Origin: Podocnemis expansa
Lineage: Eukaryota > Chordata > Testudines > Podocnemididae
Reading direction: 5' to 3'
DNA: 64,000 nt
Assembly: GCA_007922195.1 (NCBI GenBank)
Contig: ML681996.1
Location: 18,777,218-18,841,217, forward strand
Part shown: positions 11,323 to 22,746 of the stretch, piece after piece
How positions within the stretch are numbered: the stretch's first letter is position 1
Layout of the letters: each line of letters begins with the position of its first letter
Position numbers and translations under genes: made by a program
Notes under the pieces: model-generated
Seen by the model: the letters and a program-made list of their open reading frames with translations, nothing else
What the model was told of the DNA's origin: nothing
Databases searched by the model: none

Positions 11323-12340
11323 GGTCCACAGAAATAGCTGATAGACAGACCTAGACCCACCATGTCACAGTTGCCAGGGGTGGATGGAAGGGACAAGCTA
11401 GACAGGGCTGTAAGGAAGGAGACTGGGGCTGGCAGCAGGGCCAAGTGGGTGGAGGGCAGCCATACTGAGAAAGAATGCTAATACTAAAAAAGCAGGCGTG
11501 GTGATGTGCTGAATGCTGGAAACATTAGGTGTTAAGTAATGAAAACACGCATAATTCTTCCACTGATGACCAGCTATTAAAGGGACTCAGAACACAGTGG
11601 GCTACCAAGAGTCTTTGGTGCCGGGGGGCCAAATTTACATCCTCCCCCGCCCCCGCACAAGGCAGGAGGAGTCCTGGTACCATCTCCAAACTGCCCTGAG
11701 GAGGGGGTCTGTATCGGTGGGGCAGGGGAGGATCGGTGGGTATGCAGGCTTTACTCACTCTCCCCCCACCTCCTCTTCTTAGCACTGAGCACCATGCACA
11801 GGATCAGGCAGTCTGAGGGAGTTATGTATTTTTGCAGGGGAGGCAGTGTTAATATAGATGGTTCCTACTGGTAAAAAAGTACTAGTCCTGCTTTTGATTT
11901 TTTTTTTTAATGTGAAGTCATGTTTGAGGATTCAGCAGGTATTTTCCCCTCTCCTTCCCTGGGCAGCAGTGGCTATTTCAGACACTGAGGAAGAGGAAGA
12001 TGGTCTCAGCCCCCAGCTGTCCCCTCCTCCCTAGCTTCTTCAGGGCTGGAAGCAGTTTCAGCCCTGAAGCAGGACATGAGGGAATCACTACATGAGCATG
12101 TTCTTTCCAGCATCTGATAGCTCACACACCCGTCACCCTCAGTTCTAGAGTCCCCCTGGCTCCCATTGTCCCTTTCTTATGATATCCCACAGCCTGGTAG
12201 GTCAGGGAATTTAGAAGTCCTGACTGCACTTCAGCTGGGGTGACTGAGCTGCAGGGCCAGAGGAGAGGAGAGCATTTGGGGTTGGGGGGGGCCCCCGAGG
12301 ACGTAAGGAGGGGGGGCTTAAGCTACAGTACTCTTGTTAA

Positions 12341-12560
12341 GTTCCAAAGGGGCAGCCGTGTTAGTCTAGTACAGCAAAAAAAGCAAGGAGTCTTATGGCA
12401 CTTTAAAAACTGACAGATTTATTTATCGCATGAGCTTTCATGAGAGAACATCCCACTTTGTCAGATGCTTTGAAGAGGGGGAACTTACAGAATTGGATGA
12501 AAATAAATGCAGAGGAGTGTGAGACATGGGATCAGGTCATACTGCAACAGCAAATCAGAG
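12341..12560 (-). mobile_element. Penelope-like 3' tail (antisense)
   Basis: Starts GTTCCAAAGGGGCAGCCGTG (complement of the sense tip CACGGCTGCCCC), then GGAGTCTTATGGCACTTTAA, GCATGAGCTTTCATGAGAG, CATCCCACTTTGTCAGATGC and TGCAACAGCAAATCAGAG. Truncated 3' tail, no coding part. Confidence 0.75.
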
Positions 12561-13659
12561 CTCTAGGGGGCTAGAAGAGGGGGGTCACAGCTCTCAGCCT
12601 TGCCCTTCTTCCCCCCTCCTTCAGGGCTGGAGGCAGCTTTTATTTCCTAGTTCATGACATTGCTAGCTCTTGCATAACATTTGTGATATTGAGGAATTTG
12701 CATTTTTGGATGGTTTCTGCTAACTTGGAAGAATTCTTTTTTACACAAATGGGTTGACATTTTATGAAATTTGATTTTGTTGTTGTTGTGGTTTATCCGT
12801 GAAAATTTATATGTGGGAAATGTGGTTGCTCTGATGTGGCGTTGTGATCTGTTGTGACACTCATTTCATTTTCAGGATTTTATTGTGAGGTTCAGCCAGA
12901 AAGAGATATTATTAATAATAAAAATAAAGAATAAGGATATGTGTATGGGGGTTTCAATGACAGAGGAGTTGGGTAATAAAAGGAAGTACATGTTAGGTGC
13001 TGAAAGAGGGGGGGAAATGTTGGCTGTTGAATAGGCAATATGGAAGCAGTCTAGTTCACTGTCCAAAGTCTTAAAGCGTACAAAAATGCTATGCTTTTTA
13101 TTATGTGAGTTTAGTTCCTCTAGGGGGGCCCCACAGTGGCCCTTCGCCTAGGGCCCCAGAAAACCTAAAGCCACCTCTGCTACAAAATTGGGACATTTGG
13201 TCATTCTAGGCATTTGTGTGAGGGGTCTCAGTTACAATGATGCAGTAATAAGGTCTCTTAGAAACAAAGTCCAGGAGCTATTAGAATTAATCATAAGAAT
13301 GGATGTGTTCAAAGACCACAAAATTTAACCTTGTGCAGAAGGCCACTGCCTGGTCTATGGATTGTTTAACCCATCTTAAAAGAGTTTACAGGAGCTCAGA
13401 CTGAAGTAAGTAACAGATAGATCAGAGAAATAATCTAAACACTCTAAGAGAAATAAAAAAAGAACAGTTTCAAGAAAGAATAAGATAAGATGCATCCTGA
13501 AAAATGAGAGCTAATACCGATATGGAAAAATAATCTAGAATACCAACATTCCACAGGAACAAAAAAATTAATCCAGTATTAATAGCTGACAGCACACTAG
13601 ATATGTGTTTGTAATACGATATCAAAAGATTAAAAATAAGTGTTTGTGGGCTGCATATA

Positions 13660-14060
13660 AAGATGCATCTTGCAACAGAATTAGGGTATAACAAACCCTA
13701 TCTATATGATTTTACCCAGAATATTTCAACTCCATTTTGGATACCAGAAAATGTGCAGGAGTTCAGAGAAGACCAACAAGATGTTTCATAAGCCTGGAGG
13801 GACTGATTTAAAAGAAAAGACAGCACTTAAGTGCAAATTGCTTAGTCAAGGATCATCTAACACAGAGAGATATACTTGACAAATATTTGAGGTGTGCAAA
13901 TACCAAGGATACAAAGAAATTATGGTGGTAATAGAAAATTAACCAGTAGAAATATAATTAAATCTAAAAAAGGAAAATTTAGGCTGACTGCCAGTAAAAA
14001 GTATTCCTACAATAACATGTAGTAACCAGCTGAATTATCATTCAAATTGTAAAAGCCCAG
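13660..14060 (+). mobile_element. Very old CR1-like 3' fragment
   Basis: The run around 13745-13790 (GTTCAGAGAAGACCAACAAG) corresponds to the 'VQRRATK' block of CR1 ORF2, and 13960-14060 resembles the downstream C-terminal and 3'-UTR layout. Highly diverged, with uncertain limits. Confidence 0.45.
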
Positions 14061-14431
14061 CTTTTGGGGATATTTGAAAACTGTTCCTGGTCAAATAACG
14101 CAGGAACATCAAATAGTGTTTTCTTCTCGCTAATCAAACCTTCTGCCGGACCGCGAGCCTGAAGTTAAACAACAAAACCTATTGGTCTTATTTGTCTCTA
14201 AAAACCCCTTCAAGCCTATTGCTACTGAGAACTTTACATGCAAAGGGGCCCCTATGTTGTTGGTGTGGCTAATGTCCATTCTGCTCACCAAGTCCATTGA
14301 GGAAATTGTGTTGGAATAGGTGGAATTATCCCTCAAAACCACAGTGGGAGTAAGGAAAAGCACTTTAATAACCACTTTCTCTGACTCCATGATCTATCAA
14401 AGAGTGACGAAGGTTATGCTTCACACCTATT
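14061..14431. other. Unassigned 370 bp, chance minus-strand ORF
   Basis: Contains an 86-codon open frame on the minus strand (14130-14390) with no recognisable domain, and no neighbouring exon or splice context that I can defend. I treat it as non-coding. HarbB copy 1 is inserted directly downstream. Confidence 0.3.
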
Positions 14432-14849
14432 GGCTATGTCTACACTACAGGGCTCAGTTAAGCCGGCTAAATAAAGTCTGCTTAAAGTAGACTTTATTAA
14501 GCCATCTTACCACGTCCACACTCAAAATGCCAGGAGACTGCCCACGTCCACACTGGCAGCTGCTAGGTCACCCTAGGAGTGGTGCATTGTGGGTATCTGG
14601 CCCACCCACAGTGCACCACAGCAGAGGAGCCCCTCTCTTCTGGCCATTCCTTTATTACAGGAAGTGAGTGACCACACCACCTTCTGTACTGTGTGTGGCA
14701 ACAGGGAGCCCAGGGAGGCGAGACAGCCTGATGTAGCCCAGCGATGTGCCAGCACAGCACTCCACATCCTCCCTGTGTTGCCCAGACTTCTCTGGCTCTG
14801 GAACAGGTGCTAAAGGGCAACTGCCAGTGCAGGGGCAGGGCGCAGCAGT

Positions 14850-15236
14850 AGTTAAGACTTAAACACAAGGAAACAGCAAATAGAAGAAGGTGAAGTCAAA
14901 TCACCTGTCATAATGGGGAAAAAAATCCTTAGTCAGGGTTTAATCCTGCTTTCACACAATCTAATCTAAAAGGAATAGCAACTTTCTTTCTTTCCTTCTT
15001 TCCATGTGTTATTTCCCAGTGTTTGAATCTTAACAACTGCTTTGAATTGCTGTTAGAGTGTGACCTGATCCTATGTCTTACACTCCCCTGCATTTATTTC
15101 CTACCATTCTGTAAATTCTACCATCTTCAAACTGTCTGATGAAGTGGTATTTTTCTCCCATGAAAGCTCATCCAATAAATAAATTTGTTAGTCTTAAACA
15201 GTGCCTCTGGACTCCTTGTTTATTTTACAACAATAT
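14850..15236 (+). mobile_element. Penelope tail captured inside HarbB copy 1
   Basis: Sense tail: TTTGAATCTTAACAACTGCT, then ACACTCCCCTGCATTTATTT, CTGTCTGATGAAGTGG, CATGAAAGCTCATCCAATAA and TGGACTCCTTGTTTATTTTA. The first about 130 bp read in antisense (GTCAAATCACCTG), as in free Penelope copies. It ends ACAACAATATCAG instead of the normal tip GACTAACATGGCTACCCC, the same boundary as in the other two HarbB copies. Confidence 0.75.
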
Positions 15237-15239
15237 CAG

Positions 15240-15660
15240 TGGGGGTCCTTTGAGAAGGGGAGACATACAGGGTTCGTCGGAGAAGGGGAGAGACAGGCAG
15301 GGTCAGGCTGAAAAGGGCAAGGGGGAGACAGGGGTTTGGGCAGAGAAGGGGGAGACACCCAAAGTCCGGCAGAGAAGGGCAAGGGGGGAGACCCATAAGT
15401 TTGGGCAGAGAAGGGGGACACACCGAGGATTGGGCTGAGAAGAGGAAGGGGAGACACACAGGTTTGGGCAGAGAAGGAGTGAGACAGGCAGGGTCGGGCA
15501 AAGAACGGGGGAGATGTGGGAATCGGCTAAGAACAGGGGAGACGTGCGGGGTCGGGCTGAGAATGGGGGACACATGTAGGGCGGGCAAAGAACAGGAGAG
15601 ACATACAGAATGGGCTGAGAATGGGGGAAATGCTGGGTCAGGCTGTGATGCCCAGTCTGG
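15240..15660. repeat. HarbB minisatellite, about 25-35 bp purine-rich unit
   Basis: Imperfect tandem units of the form GGGCAGAGAAGGGGGAGACA / GGGCTGAGAATGGGGGA. The complementary pyrimidine version (CAGCCCGACCCTGCATCTCT) occurs at the matching place in the other two HarbB copies. The open frames across it on both strands are products of the repeat. Confidence 0.85.
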
Positions 15661-16005
15661 CTCAGAACGGAGGAGATCAGTCAGGGAACATGGGGCGTTT
15701 GGCTGTGGTTCACACAGCTGAGAACGCTCCCAGTTGCATTGCGTCTTCTATCCAGCCTCCATCCCCATGTTTTCTGTGGCTGGGAGGCCAATTAAGTCGA
15801 CTTAAGGCAACTTCCGCTCCACATTGCCTTAAGTTGACTTAATAAAGTCGACTTAACTGTAAAGTCGACTTTATAATCGGAAGTAATAAAGTCGACTTTA
15901 ACTGATGCTAAAGTCGACTTTATAGCCCTGCAATGTAGACAGGGGTTTGTTTAAGTCAACTTAACGGCCCTTAAGTTGACTTAAACACACAATGTAGACA
16001 TACCC

Positions 16006-17656
16006 ATTGAGGGCAGCTAGAAGAACAAAACGTGGGCTGCCTACAAACACCTAAGAATACATAGGGGTCTGAGGATACTAAATTGTCAATTTTCAGGAAG
16101 AAGAAATGTGAGTAATTCTTCTGGATTCATGAGAGATCAAAGAAGGTTTTGTTGTTGTGAGCTCCCTGAAACCAAAAGCTAATGTTCAGTTTGCATAATC
16201 TGCAAAAATCAGATCCTGTAAAGTTTGCTCAATACGGGTGCCAAAGTTACAAAATATGAAAAATGATGAAAAAAAAAATTAGGAAACCTTATCACAAACT
16301 CATAAAAATACAATTTAAGCTTGGGGAAAAAAAAACATTCAATATGATTACTTTTAAATCCTAAAGTGTTTATCCAGCTTGGCTACCAGTACTTGACAAA
16401 CACCATATGGCATTCCTATACATGGATGATAATAGCTAAAGAAACTTGAAATGTTTCCTCAGGAAGGAGGGGTGGTGGTTTTTGTTTTGCTTTGTTTTGC
16501 TTCTCTCCCCCACCTCAGCACATCACTGCATGTGTAGTAGAATATTAGGAATTTACAATCACGGTTTTAGGCTGTTGACCTGCAGTTCCTGGAATACTAG
16601 GTCCCATTGGCAACTTCGGTATACATGAGTATATCTTAGTCACTGCAGGATACGCTCATCCAGCAGAGAAGAAACCAATCCCCCACACGAGCAGTTGTTG
16701 AATATCTGGCAGATGCACAAACCTCAATACAGCAGGCTGATGAACAGAAGTGCAAAGATTTGCAAAAGAAGTGCAAAGTGCATTTGCTTTTCTTTATGCT
16801 GATTGGGGTACTGAGATCATCACTAAAAATGTTCTGAACTCATTTTTCTGAGGACAAGTGCAGTGAAAAAAAATTAAGAGAATGAAAAAAAAATCACCTG
16901 TTGCACTGTCAGTCATCATTCATAATATTTAGAATGTTTTTTTTAGTAAGTTCTCTGTTGCCTGGACAACCACTCAAGACCTGACTGTCTGTTAGCAGAT
17001 GCCTTAAAAGATATTAGAAAATCCATAGAGTGTCAGAGTATTCAATAAAGAGAAGCAACTTCACAGCTTTCTACAGAAAATTTCAGGAAAAAAAATGGTA
17101 GCTGATATTTGCAGTCATTACTACAGAGTTGGAAGTGTAAACTTTAGAGGGCACCAAAACCAATCACCACATATAAATAATACATTACATTATTTCTATA
17201 TAAAATACTATATACATTACAAAGTATTTTATAGTATTTGGTTTAAATAATCTTCATTGGTACACCATTGTTTGTCTGGCAATTAAAAATTAAGAACTGA
17301 TACTTTAGGTTTCATATACAAACTTAACTCTACCTCTTTTGTGTATATAATGCTGTAATTAGTTAGATAATCAACTTAATTAATTGAACTATTTGCAATC
17401 CTTTTTTCTTCCTTGAACCATAAATATAATATGTTATCAATGCTTTAATGGGGTTGTTGTTGCTTATCCTGCTATAAGTGAATAGGAACGGCTGAGAGCT
17501 CAGCACTTTTGAGGAGGAAACTATTTAAGTGATTCTATAAGGATTTAGAGCCATAAAAATCAGCCTTTCCTCCCTACTGTTTTTGAAAATCCTAGCCTTA
17601 ATATAGAATATTTACTTATAACAAGTGAGTTAGAGACCACATGGACGAATCACTAT
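16006..17656. other. AT-rich sequence, no repeat or gene recognised
   Basis: About 1.65 kb of ordinary-looking A/T-rich DNA with short A-runs (16269, 16330, 16867). No LINE, SINE or terminal repeat could be identified by eye. Confidence 0.4.
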
Positions 17657-17815
17657 GGGTATGTCCACACAGGCTTCTTATTTCGAAACAACAGAGGTTT
17701 TTTCGAAATAAGAAGTAGCATGTCCACACGACGCACTGTTATTTCAAAACCGTTAAACCTCGCATCAAATCGAAATGGGTTATTTCGAAATAATGATGTA
17801 TATGTGGACATAGCC
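17657..17815. mobile_element. HarbA-type MITE, 159 bp
   Basis: Termini GGGTATGTCCACACAGGCTT and ATATGTGGACATAGCC, flanked by TAT on both sides (17654-17656 and 17816-17818). The interior is a shortened HarbA arm (TTATTTCGAAACAACAGAGG, TTTTTTCGAAATAAGAAGTA) plus a right arm with TTATTTCGAAATAA. Non-coding, probably an internal deletion derivative of HarbA. Confidence 0.85.
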
Positions 17816-17818
17816 TAT

Positions 17819-18784
17819 GAAATCAAATGTTAATATTTCTTTATTCTTCCAATGTCATGGTATTAATTTGTTAATTAAATACAAATCCTATTCTGTCTCC
17901 TAAACTTTTGTTATTTTTTCACTATTTTCCTTTTACTCCATTTTCTTTTTCCACGTCTATAAAATATGGTTTCTTCTTTTCTTGATCTTTTTTGGCATAT
18001 TTTTTCGAGTTTATGATTTTTTCCAATTTTCTATTTGTCTCCATTCATCTCTTTCTAATGCCTCTCTTTTTCTATCTTATATTGTTTATTCACGTCTCCC
18101 ATGTTTTCTTCAGTGCCTTCCTCCATCCCTTCAATATTTTCTGCTTTCTTTCTCATAGATATCCATTAGTCTCAGAAGTATTGATGTAGAAAAGAGAAAG
18201 AAGATTCAGTGCCATTGTGCTGTCACATGTACACATAGGAGTTACAGCAATAAGACAATGCTTCATACAGTACAATCACTCAGTGATGTTTGTGCTTGAG
18301 AAATGTGCTAAATTAAAGATTTTGCTAAGTGCCAATATACTTAGAGAAGCCTTCTGCAAAATAAAATAAAATAAAATAAAATAAAATAAATTATATTATG
18401 CAGTTCCACATCAAATGTAGTAAGGGTGTGGGGAAGTGTCACAGATACAAAGTTGTATTACCTCTATCTTGTTGAATACAGAGATACTTATTACTAGGTG
18501 CCTTTAGTAACTTGTTTCCAAGATCTTGCTACTCAAGAAAGTAGTTAGGGAATGTTATTTGATAATTCTGTGTGTGTTGCTTGAATCTGATTCATATTAG
18601 ATTCAATTACTTGATTCCAGGAGCTACCCAAAATATCAGCAGACATAAAATTTGTAGACTGTATTTCAACAATAGTGAAAGTTTTAAAATACCAAATTTA
18701 ATAATAAACACTGAAATATTTTTTCCATTCTTACATTTATGTATATTTCCAATGCACGTGTTCTGATTTTAAAAGAATCACAAT
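17819..18784. other. T-rich unassigned sequence with (AAAAT)n
   Basis: No transposon or gene recognised. It includes a pentanucleotide AAAAT microsatellite at 18356-18392 (about seven units) and a T-rich tract at 17900-18170 that yields a chance hydrophobic ORF. Confidence 0.4.
18356..18392. repeat. (AAAAT)n microsatellite
   Basis: About seven tandem copies of AAAAT (AAAATAAAATAAAATAAAAT and onward). Confidence 0.9.
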
Positions 18785-19371
18785 AAACATGAATTTATGG
18801 AAAATGAAAACCAGGAAAGGAATTTGACATCTTCCTTTAATGAGGTTACAAGCTTGGCAAATGAAGTTAAGAGTGTAGCTGCAATATACTTAAAATTCAG
18901 TAAGGTTATTTCATTTGGGACACCATGACATTTTGATTAAAAACGCTAGAAATATGTAAAATTAATAAGGCATATTCTAAATGGATTAAAAACTGCTTAA
19001 CTGATAGGTTCAAAGTGTGATTGTAAATAGGGAAACATCATGCAGGTATGTTTCAATGTGGTTTCAAAGGAATTGGTTCTTGGTGCTACGCTCATTAACA
19101 TTTTTATTAATGGCCTGGAAGAAAAATATTATCCCTGATAAAGTTAGCAGATGACAAAAATCAAGCAAGTGATAAACAATGGAGAAGAGAGGCTTCCATT
19201 TGAGGAAGATCTGGATTGCTTGGTAAACAGGGTGCAAGTAAAAATTTAAGTATTTTAATACAGATAAATGTAAATATACTCTTCTAAGAACAAAGAACTT
19301 AGATCATACTTACAGGATGGACAAGGAGTGACTGAAAAAGATTTTGGGGTCTTGATGGAGGGTCCTAAGAA

Positions 19372-20150
19372 TATAAGATTGGTCCTACTTTGTCAGACCA
19401 ATGACCCTTCTAGTCCAGTATCTTCTTTTCTGACAGTGATCAGAGAGAATGCATAGAACAGGGCAATCATCAAATGATCCATACCCATAATCTACTCCCA
19501 ACATCTGGCAGTCAGAAATTTAGGGACAATCAGAGCATGGGGTTGTTTCCATGACCATTTTATCTAATCACCAATGATGAGATTATCCTCCAGGACCTCA
19601 CCTAATTCTTTTTTGAACCCAGTTTTAGTTTTGGCCTTCACTAACCTGGCATCATGGTCCACAGATTGATAGTGAGTGATGTGAAGTACATCTTACTTTT
19701 TTTTTTTAATTTCTTGCCTATAAATTTCATTGAATGACCTCTGGTTTTTGTTCCATGGGAGGATATTAATAATTCCTTATTCACTTCCTCCACACCAGTG
19801 ATGATTTTACAGACCTCTATATTTTATAGATCTCTGTATTGCCTCTTAGTCACCTCTTTTTTCCAAGCTGAACTGTCCCAGTCCTTTAACCTTGTCTCAT
19901 ATGGAAGATGTTCGATAGCACTAATAATTTTAGTTGATCTTCTTTGTACCTGTTCCATTTCTAGTAACTATTTATGAAGACGAGGTAACCAGAACTGCAT
20001 GCAATATTCAAGATTTGGATGTACCATAGATGAATATAGTGGTTTTATGATATCTACTAGTTTATTATCTATCCACCTCCTAATGGTTCCTAATATTTTT
20101 TTAATTGCCTCTGCACATTGAGCAAATGTTTTCAAGGGGGAAAAAAAAGT
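19372..20150 (-). mobile_element. Antisense CR1 3' fragment inside sense CR1
   Basis: Begins AAGAATATAAGATTGGTCCT, the complement of a turtle CR1 3' end, and continues through CCAATGACCCTTCTAGTCCA, ATTCTTTTTTGAACCCAGTT and TTGTACCTGTTCCATTTCTA to the GCACATTGAGCAAATGTTTT block (RT C-terminal region). The roughly 150 bp after it (20151-20302) I cannot place. It interrupts the sense CR1. Confidence 0.8.
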
Positions 20151-20602
20151 TACCAAACCTTTCTGCAACTCTTGTTCTTTATGACATGATGTCCTATGTC
20201 CGCTCCACATAAGGCATGTTGAATGTGAGTTCTCAGTATGATGATGTGCCAAGAGGGTGAATCCTGGTATCCATATACAGGTGCTTCTTGAAAAGGAGTA
20301 GATATTATTTTACCTCTATAGTAGGCACTGATACAACCTTGCTTTAATACTGTGTCCAATTCTGATACTCCACATGTTGAGAAGTATATTGATAAATTGC
20401 AGAGGATTCAGAGAAGAACCACAAGAACAATTAAAGGATTAGAAAACTGATCTTATAATGATAGACTTAAGAAACTTAGCCTATTTATCTCAACAAAAAA
20501 AAGATTGCAGGTGACTTGATTACAGTCCATATGGGAACAAATATTAAATAAAGAAATTTTCAATTGAGCATAGAAAGGAATAGCACTCTCTTACCACTAG
20601 TT

Positions 20603-21012
20603 CAGAGGTAGGCAAACTTTTCTGGGCCCCCACAATCCTCAGCAGGTGTCAGAGGCATGGCTAGCAGTGCTAGGGGAGGGGCCAGCAGAAGCAGGAACTG
20701 CCACACAGGATACATTCTTTTCCTTGATGGCCCGGCCCTCCAGCAGCATCTGGTGCTTCTGGGGGGCACAGCCAGAAAGCACCAGAGCTATGAAACAAGT
20801 GTGGCTCTTGTGGCTCCAGGGCCCATTGGGTGGAAGGATCAGCAAGGGACAGAAGCCACAGTGAGCATGTGGCTCTTGCAGCCCCAGGCCCTGCTGGGGG
20901 GCAGACCAATAAAAGGAGCAGCCATCATGCCACAGGGCTGGGAGCCCTTCTTGCTGCTGTGATGGGTGAGTGTGCCATCTTTGGCACACATGCTAGGGGT
21001 TGGCAAGCCCTG
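20603..21012. mobile_element. hAT non-autonomous element, 410 bp
   Basis: Ends CAGAGGTAGGCAAACTTTTC and (minus strand) CAGGGCTTGCCAACCCCTAG, the CAGNGGTxGGCAA type of hAT terminus. Flanks CACTAGTT (20595-20602) and CATTAGTG (21013-21020) match at 6 of 8 positions, as an aged 8-bp duplication. GC-rich interior with no transposase. Confidence 0.75.
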
Positions 21013-21285
21013 CATTAGTGGATTGAAGTTGTAGCTAGACAATTTCTGAATGAAAATGAAGTGTAAACTTTGGACTGTGAGGGTAAAGAACCATTGGAAC
21101 AATTTAGCAACAGTTGTAGTGCATTATCCACCACTAAAATTTTTAAATCAAAATTTGATGTTTTTTCTAAAAGATAAGCACTAGGCATTAATTTGGTGAA
21201 GTTCTGTGGCTTGCGTTGTTCAGGCAGTCACATTAGATTATCACAATGATCACTTCTGGCCTTAGAATCTATAAATCTGTGGATG

Positions 21286-22746
21286 TAATCACAGCTAACA
21301 GGATCTAAAATTAAACATCTATGATTGGTGGAGAACATGATTAGTGGAGATCGTTCTTCTCTGGAATTCAGTTTCTGTTTACTGGACAGTGTCCAGCTCA
21401 GTTGACCCACAGATCTCATTTTGTGTCTCATCTGTTTGTTCAAGTATTTATTTTGGGGGGAGTGTGTGTGTGTGAGGGTGGGGGGGAGTTAAAAAAGAGA
21501 TCATTTTCAATTCTTCTGTTAAAATTTAGAAGTCAAAATTCTATATGAACTTAATACATGCATCTTTGTACACAGTATGCCATAAATGTGCTACATTTTT
21601 ATATTCTTCATGCACTCATTGATAGCTGTGCAGAAGAAAAACAAATGCAAGACTAACCCTTTTCAAAATCTAGGCCATTATGCATAGTTAACAGCTGTAG
21701 CACATTGATCTTTAAGAAGAACACACATAACATTTAGAGGAGGACCACTTGGAGATATTGCAACCTCGGGGGGGGGATGCCAAATCTTGCAATCACAGAA
21801 AGAAAAGTTAATTTTTGAAAATAAAATAAAGAAGTGGTGTTCAATAAAATTACACTGGCTCACAGCACTGACTCTGTAAAGAGACGTTTAACAATTTTGT
21901 TCCACAAACCAGATAACTGCACTTTATAAACATGCAATTGTTCTGGATATTTCCATAAATTAGGCCGCCTGTTTTAAATCTTCTTTTCAAAATAAGGACA
22001 TCTTACAACACTGAATATCTCTTCTAATCTCTTTCTCTTTTTTTTTTTTCTTCTATGAACTATGCATAAAATTAATAGGTAAATATTCACAATGCTTTTA
22101 TGTAATGCTAACCAATCTTGAGATATTTGGAATTGAAATGATCTGAAACTTAACATCATCTTCATTTGTAATTTCTTAACAACCTATCTTATTAGAGAGA
22201 ACTTTAAAGAGGGTATTTGCATATTTTCTGATTTACCTCTGAGTTAAATTTTTCTATTCTTAGTCATTTAGAGGTATGCTGTACCTATTCAAAAGGCAGC
22301 TGTTTTTCCTTTCTACTATTTTTCAAGTATATGTATTTCCAAGCTTTTTATTAGGTTGCATATATTAGCAGATGGAAATTATAGATTTGTAGGAAATAAA
22401 AGACATGAATGAGTGCCAAATGAATATCATAATAGTACAAGCAAGGGCTTTGTCATATATGTTAATTGAACTGACAATGCCCAACAACAATCACTATAAG
22501 CTTCTTATGGGTCTTTAAAGACACTTGTGCTCACTTAAGGGACCCTATCCACATTCCAGGCAGACCACCTCAGCATGACAACATCAACTCCAGAAATAAA
22601 TTATGCCATACAAGTCCAACACTGAATAAAATGGGACAGTTCAGGAGCACTGAAGCCTTCTCCCACAACAATGGACCTGGAAAACAAGACCAAGCCTTAT
22701 TTACCATTTTCAGGTTTGCAGAGAAACACAGATACATGGTCAGTAA
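21286..22746. other. Unassigned A/T-rich sequence
   Basis: Nothing recognised apart from a short GT/G-rich tract at 21460-21490 and a CT/T-rich tract at 22020-22052. Confidence 0.4.

Larger units (their letters stand above)
9047..13179. mobile_element. hAT-ended 4.1 kb insertion with composite interior
   Basis: Left end CTGAGGAGGCTTTTGG and right end (minus strand) CAGAGGTGGCTTTAGG form hAT-like inverted termini. It is flanked by CTATAAA (9040-9046) and CTACAAAA (13180-13187), close to the 8-bp duplication expected for hAT. The outer left 1.1 kb is GC-rich (9060-10200), resembling the hAT element at 51867. The interior contains another hAT end (10733), a MIR-like SINE (11165-11322) and a Penelope tail (12341-12560). 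No transposase was recognised. The boundaries are reasonable; unity as one element is less certain because of the old MIR inside. Confidence 0.5.
8945..13208. mobile_element. Small MITE split into 8945-9046 and 13180-13208
   Basis: The left part begins TAGGGTGATCAGATAG and runs through TGGGCATCTATATAAGAAAAA. The right part is AAAATTGGGACATTTGGTCA followed by TTCTA. These are the two ends of a familiar turtle MITE with complementary ends (TAGGGTGACCAGA / TCTGGTCACCCTA). The halves adjoin if 9047-13179 is removed. Superfamily not assigned. Confidence 0.6.
14432..16005 (-). mobile_element. HarbB copy 1: non-autonomous Harbinger with captured Penelope tail
   Basis: Termini GGCTATGTCTACACTACAGG (14432) and AATGTAGACATACCC (ending 16005), flanked by ATT on both sides (14429-14431 and 16006-16008). 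Order on +: arm with AGTAGACTTTATTAAG; a conserved 300-bp block (GTGGTGCATTGTGGGTATCT); a Penelope tail (about 14850-15236); a minisatellite (15240-15660); then an arm dense in TTAAGTCGACTTAA and AAAGTCGACTTTA palindromes (15793-15985). No transposase. It is the reverse orientation of copies 2 and 3. The core is shared with 26724-28497 and 61351-63378. Confidence 0.85.
18785..21285 (+). mobile_element. CR1 LINE relic split by antisense CR1 and hAT
   Basis: Sense CR1 in three pieces: 18785-19371 (RT core; blocks equivalent to 'DFSKAFD', 'TDRFKV', 'VLGATLINIFINGLEE' and 'LADD' are visible), 20303-20602 (C-terminal, GTGTCCAATTCTGATACTCC, ATTCAGAGAAGAACCACAAG) and 21013-21285 (3' UTR ending TTCTGGCCTTAGAATCTATA). 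Broken by stops and by the nested elements. It belongs to an older CR1 lineage than the copy at 23728. Confidence 0.85.

Noticed and set aside
13180..13208. Independent small element end
   Set aside because: Better explained as the right end of the MITE whose left part is 8945-9046.
14130..14390. Minus-strand 86-codon ORF as a host exon
   Set aside because: No recognisable domain, no supported splice sites and no neighbouring exons. Length is within chance for A/T-balanced DNA.
15220..15588. Possible proline-rich repeat protein
   Set aside because: Minisatellite of HarbB; similar frames appear in the complementary arrays of the other copies and differ in frame.
15240..15660. Possible CRISPR-like regularly spaced repeats
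   Set aside because: Units are contiguous and imperfect with no unique spacers, no cas genes, and the genome is vertebrate. The same holds for 27000-27690 and 61660-62110.
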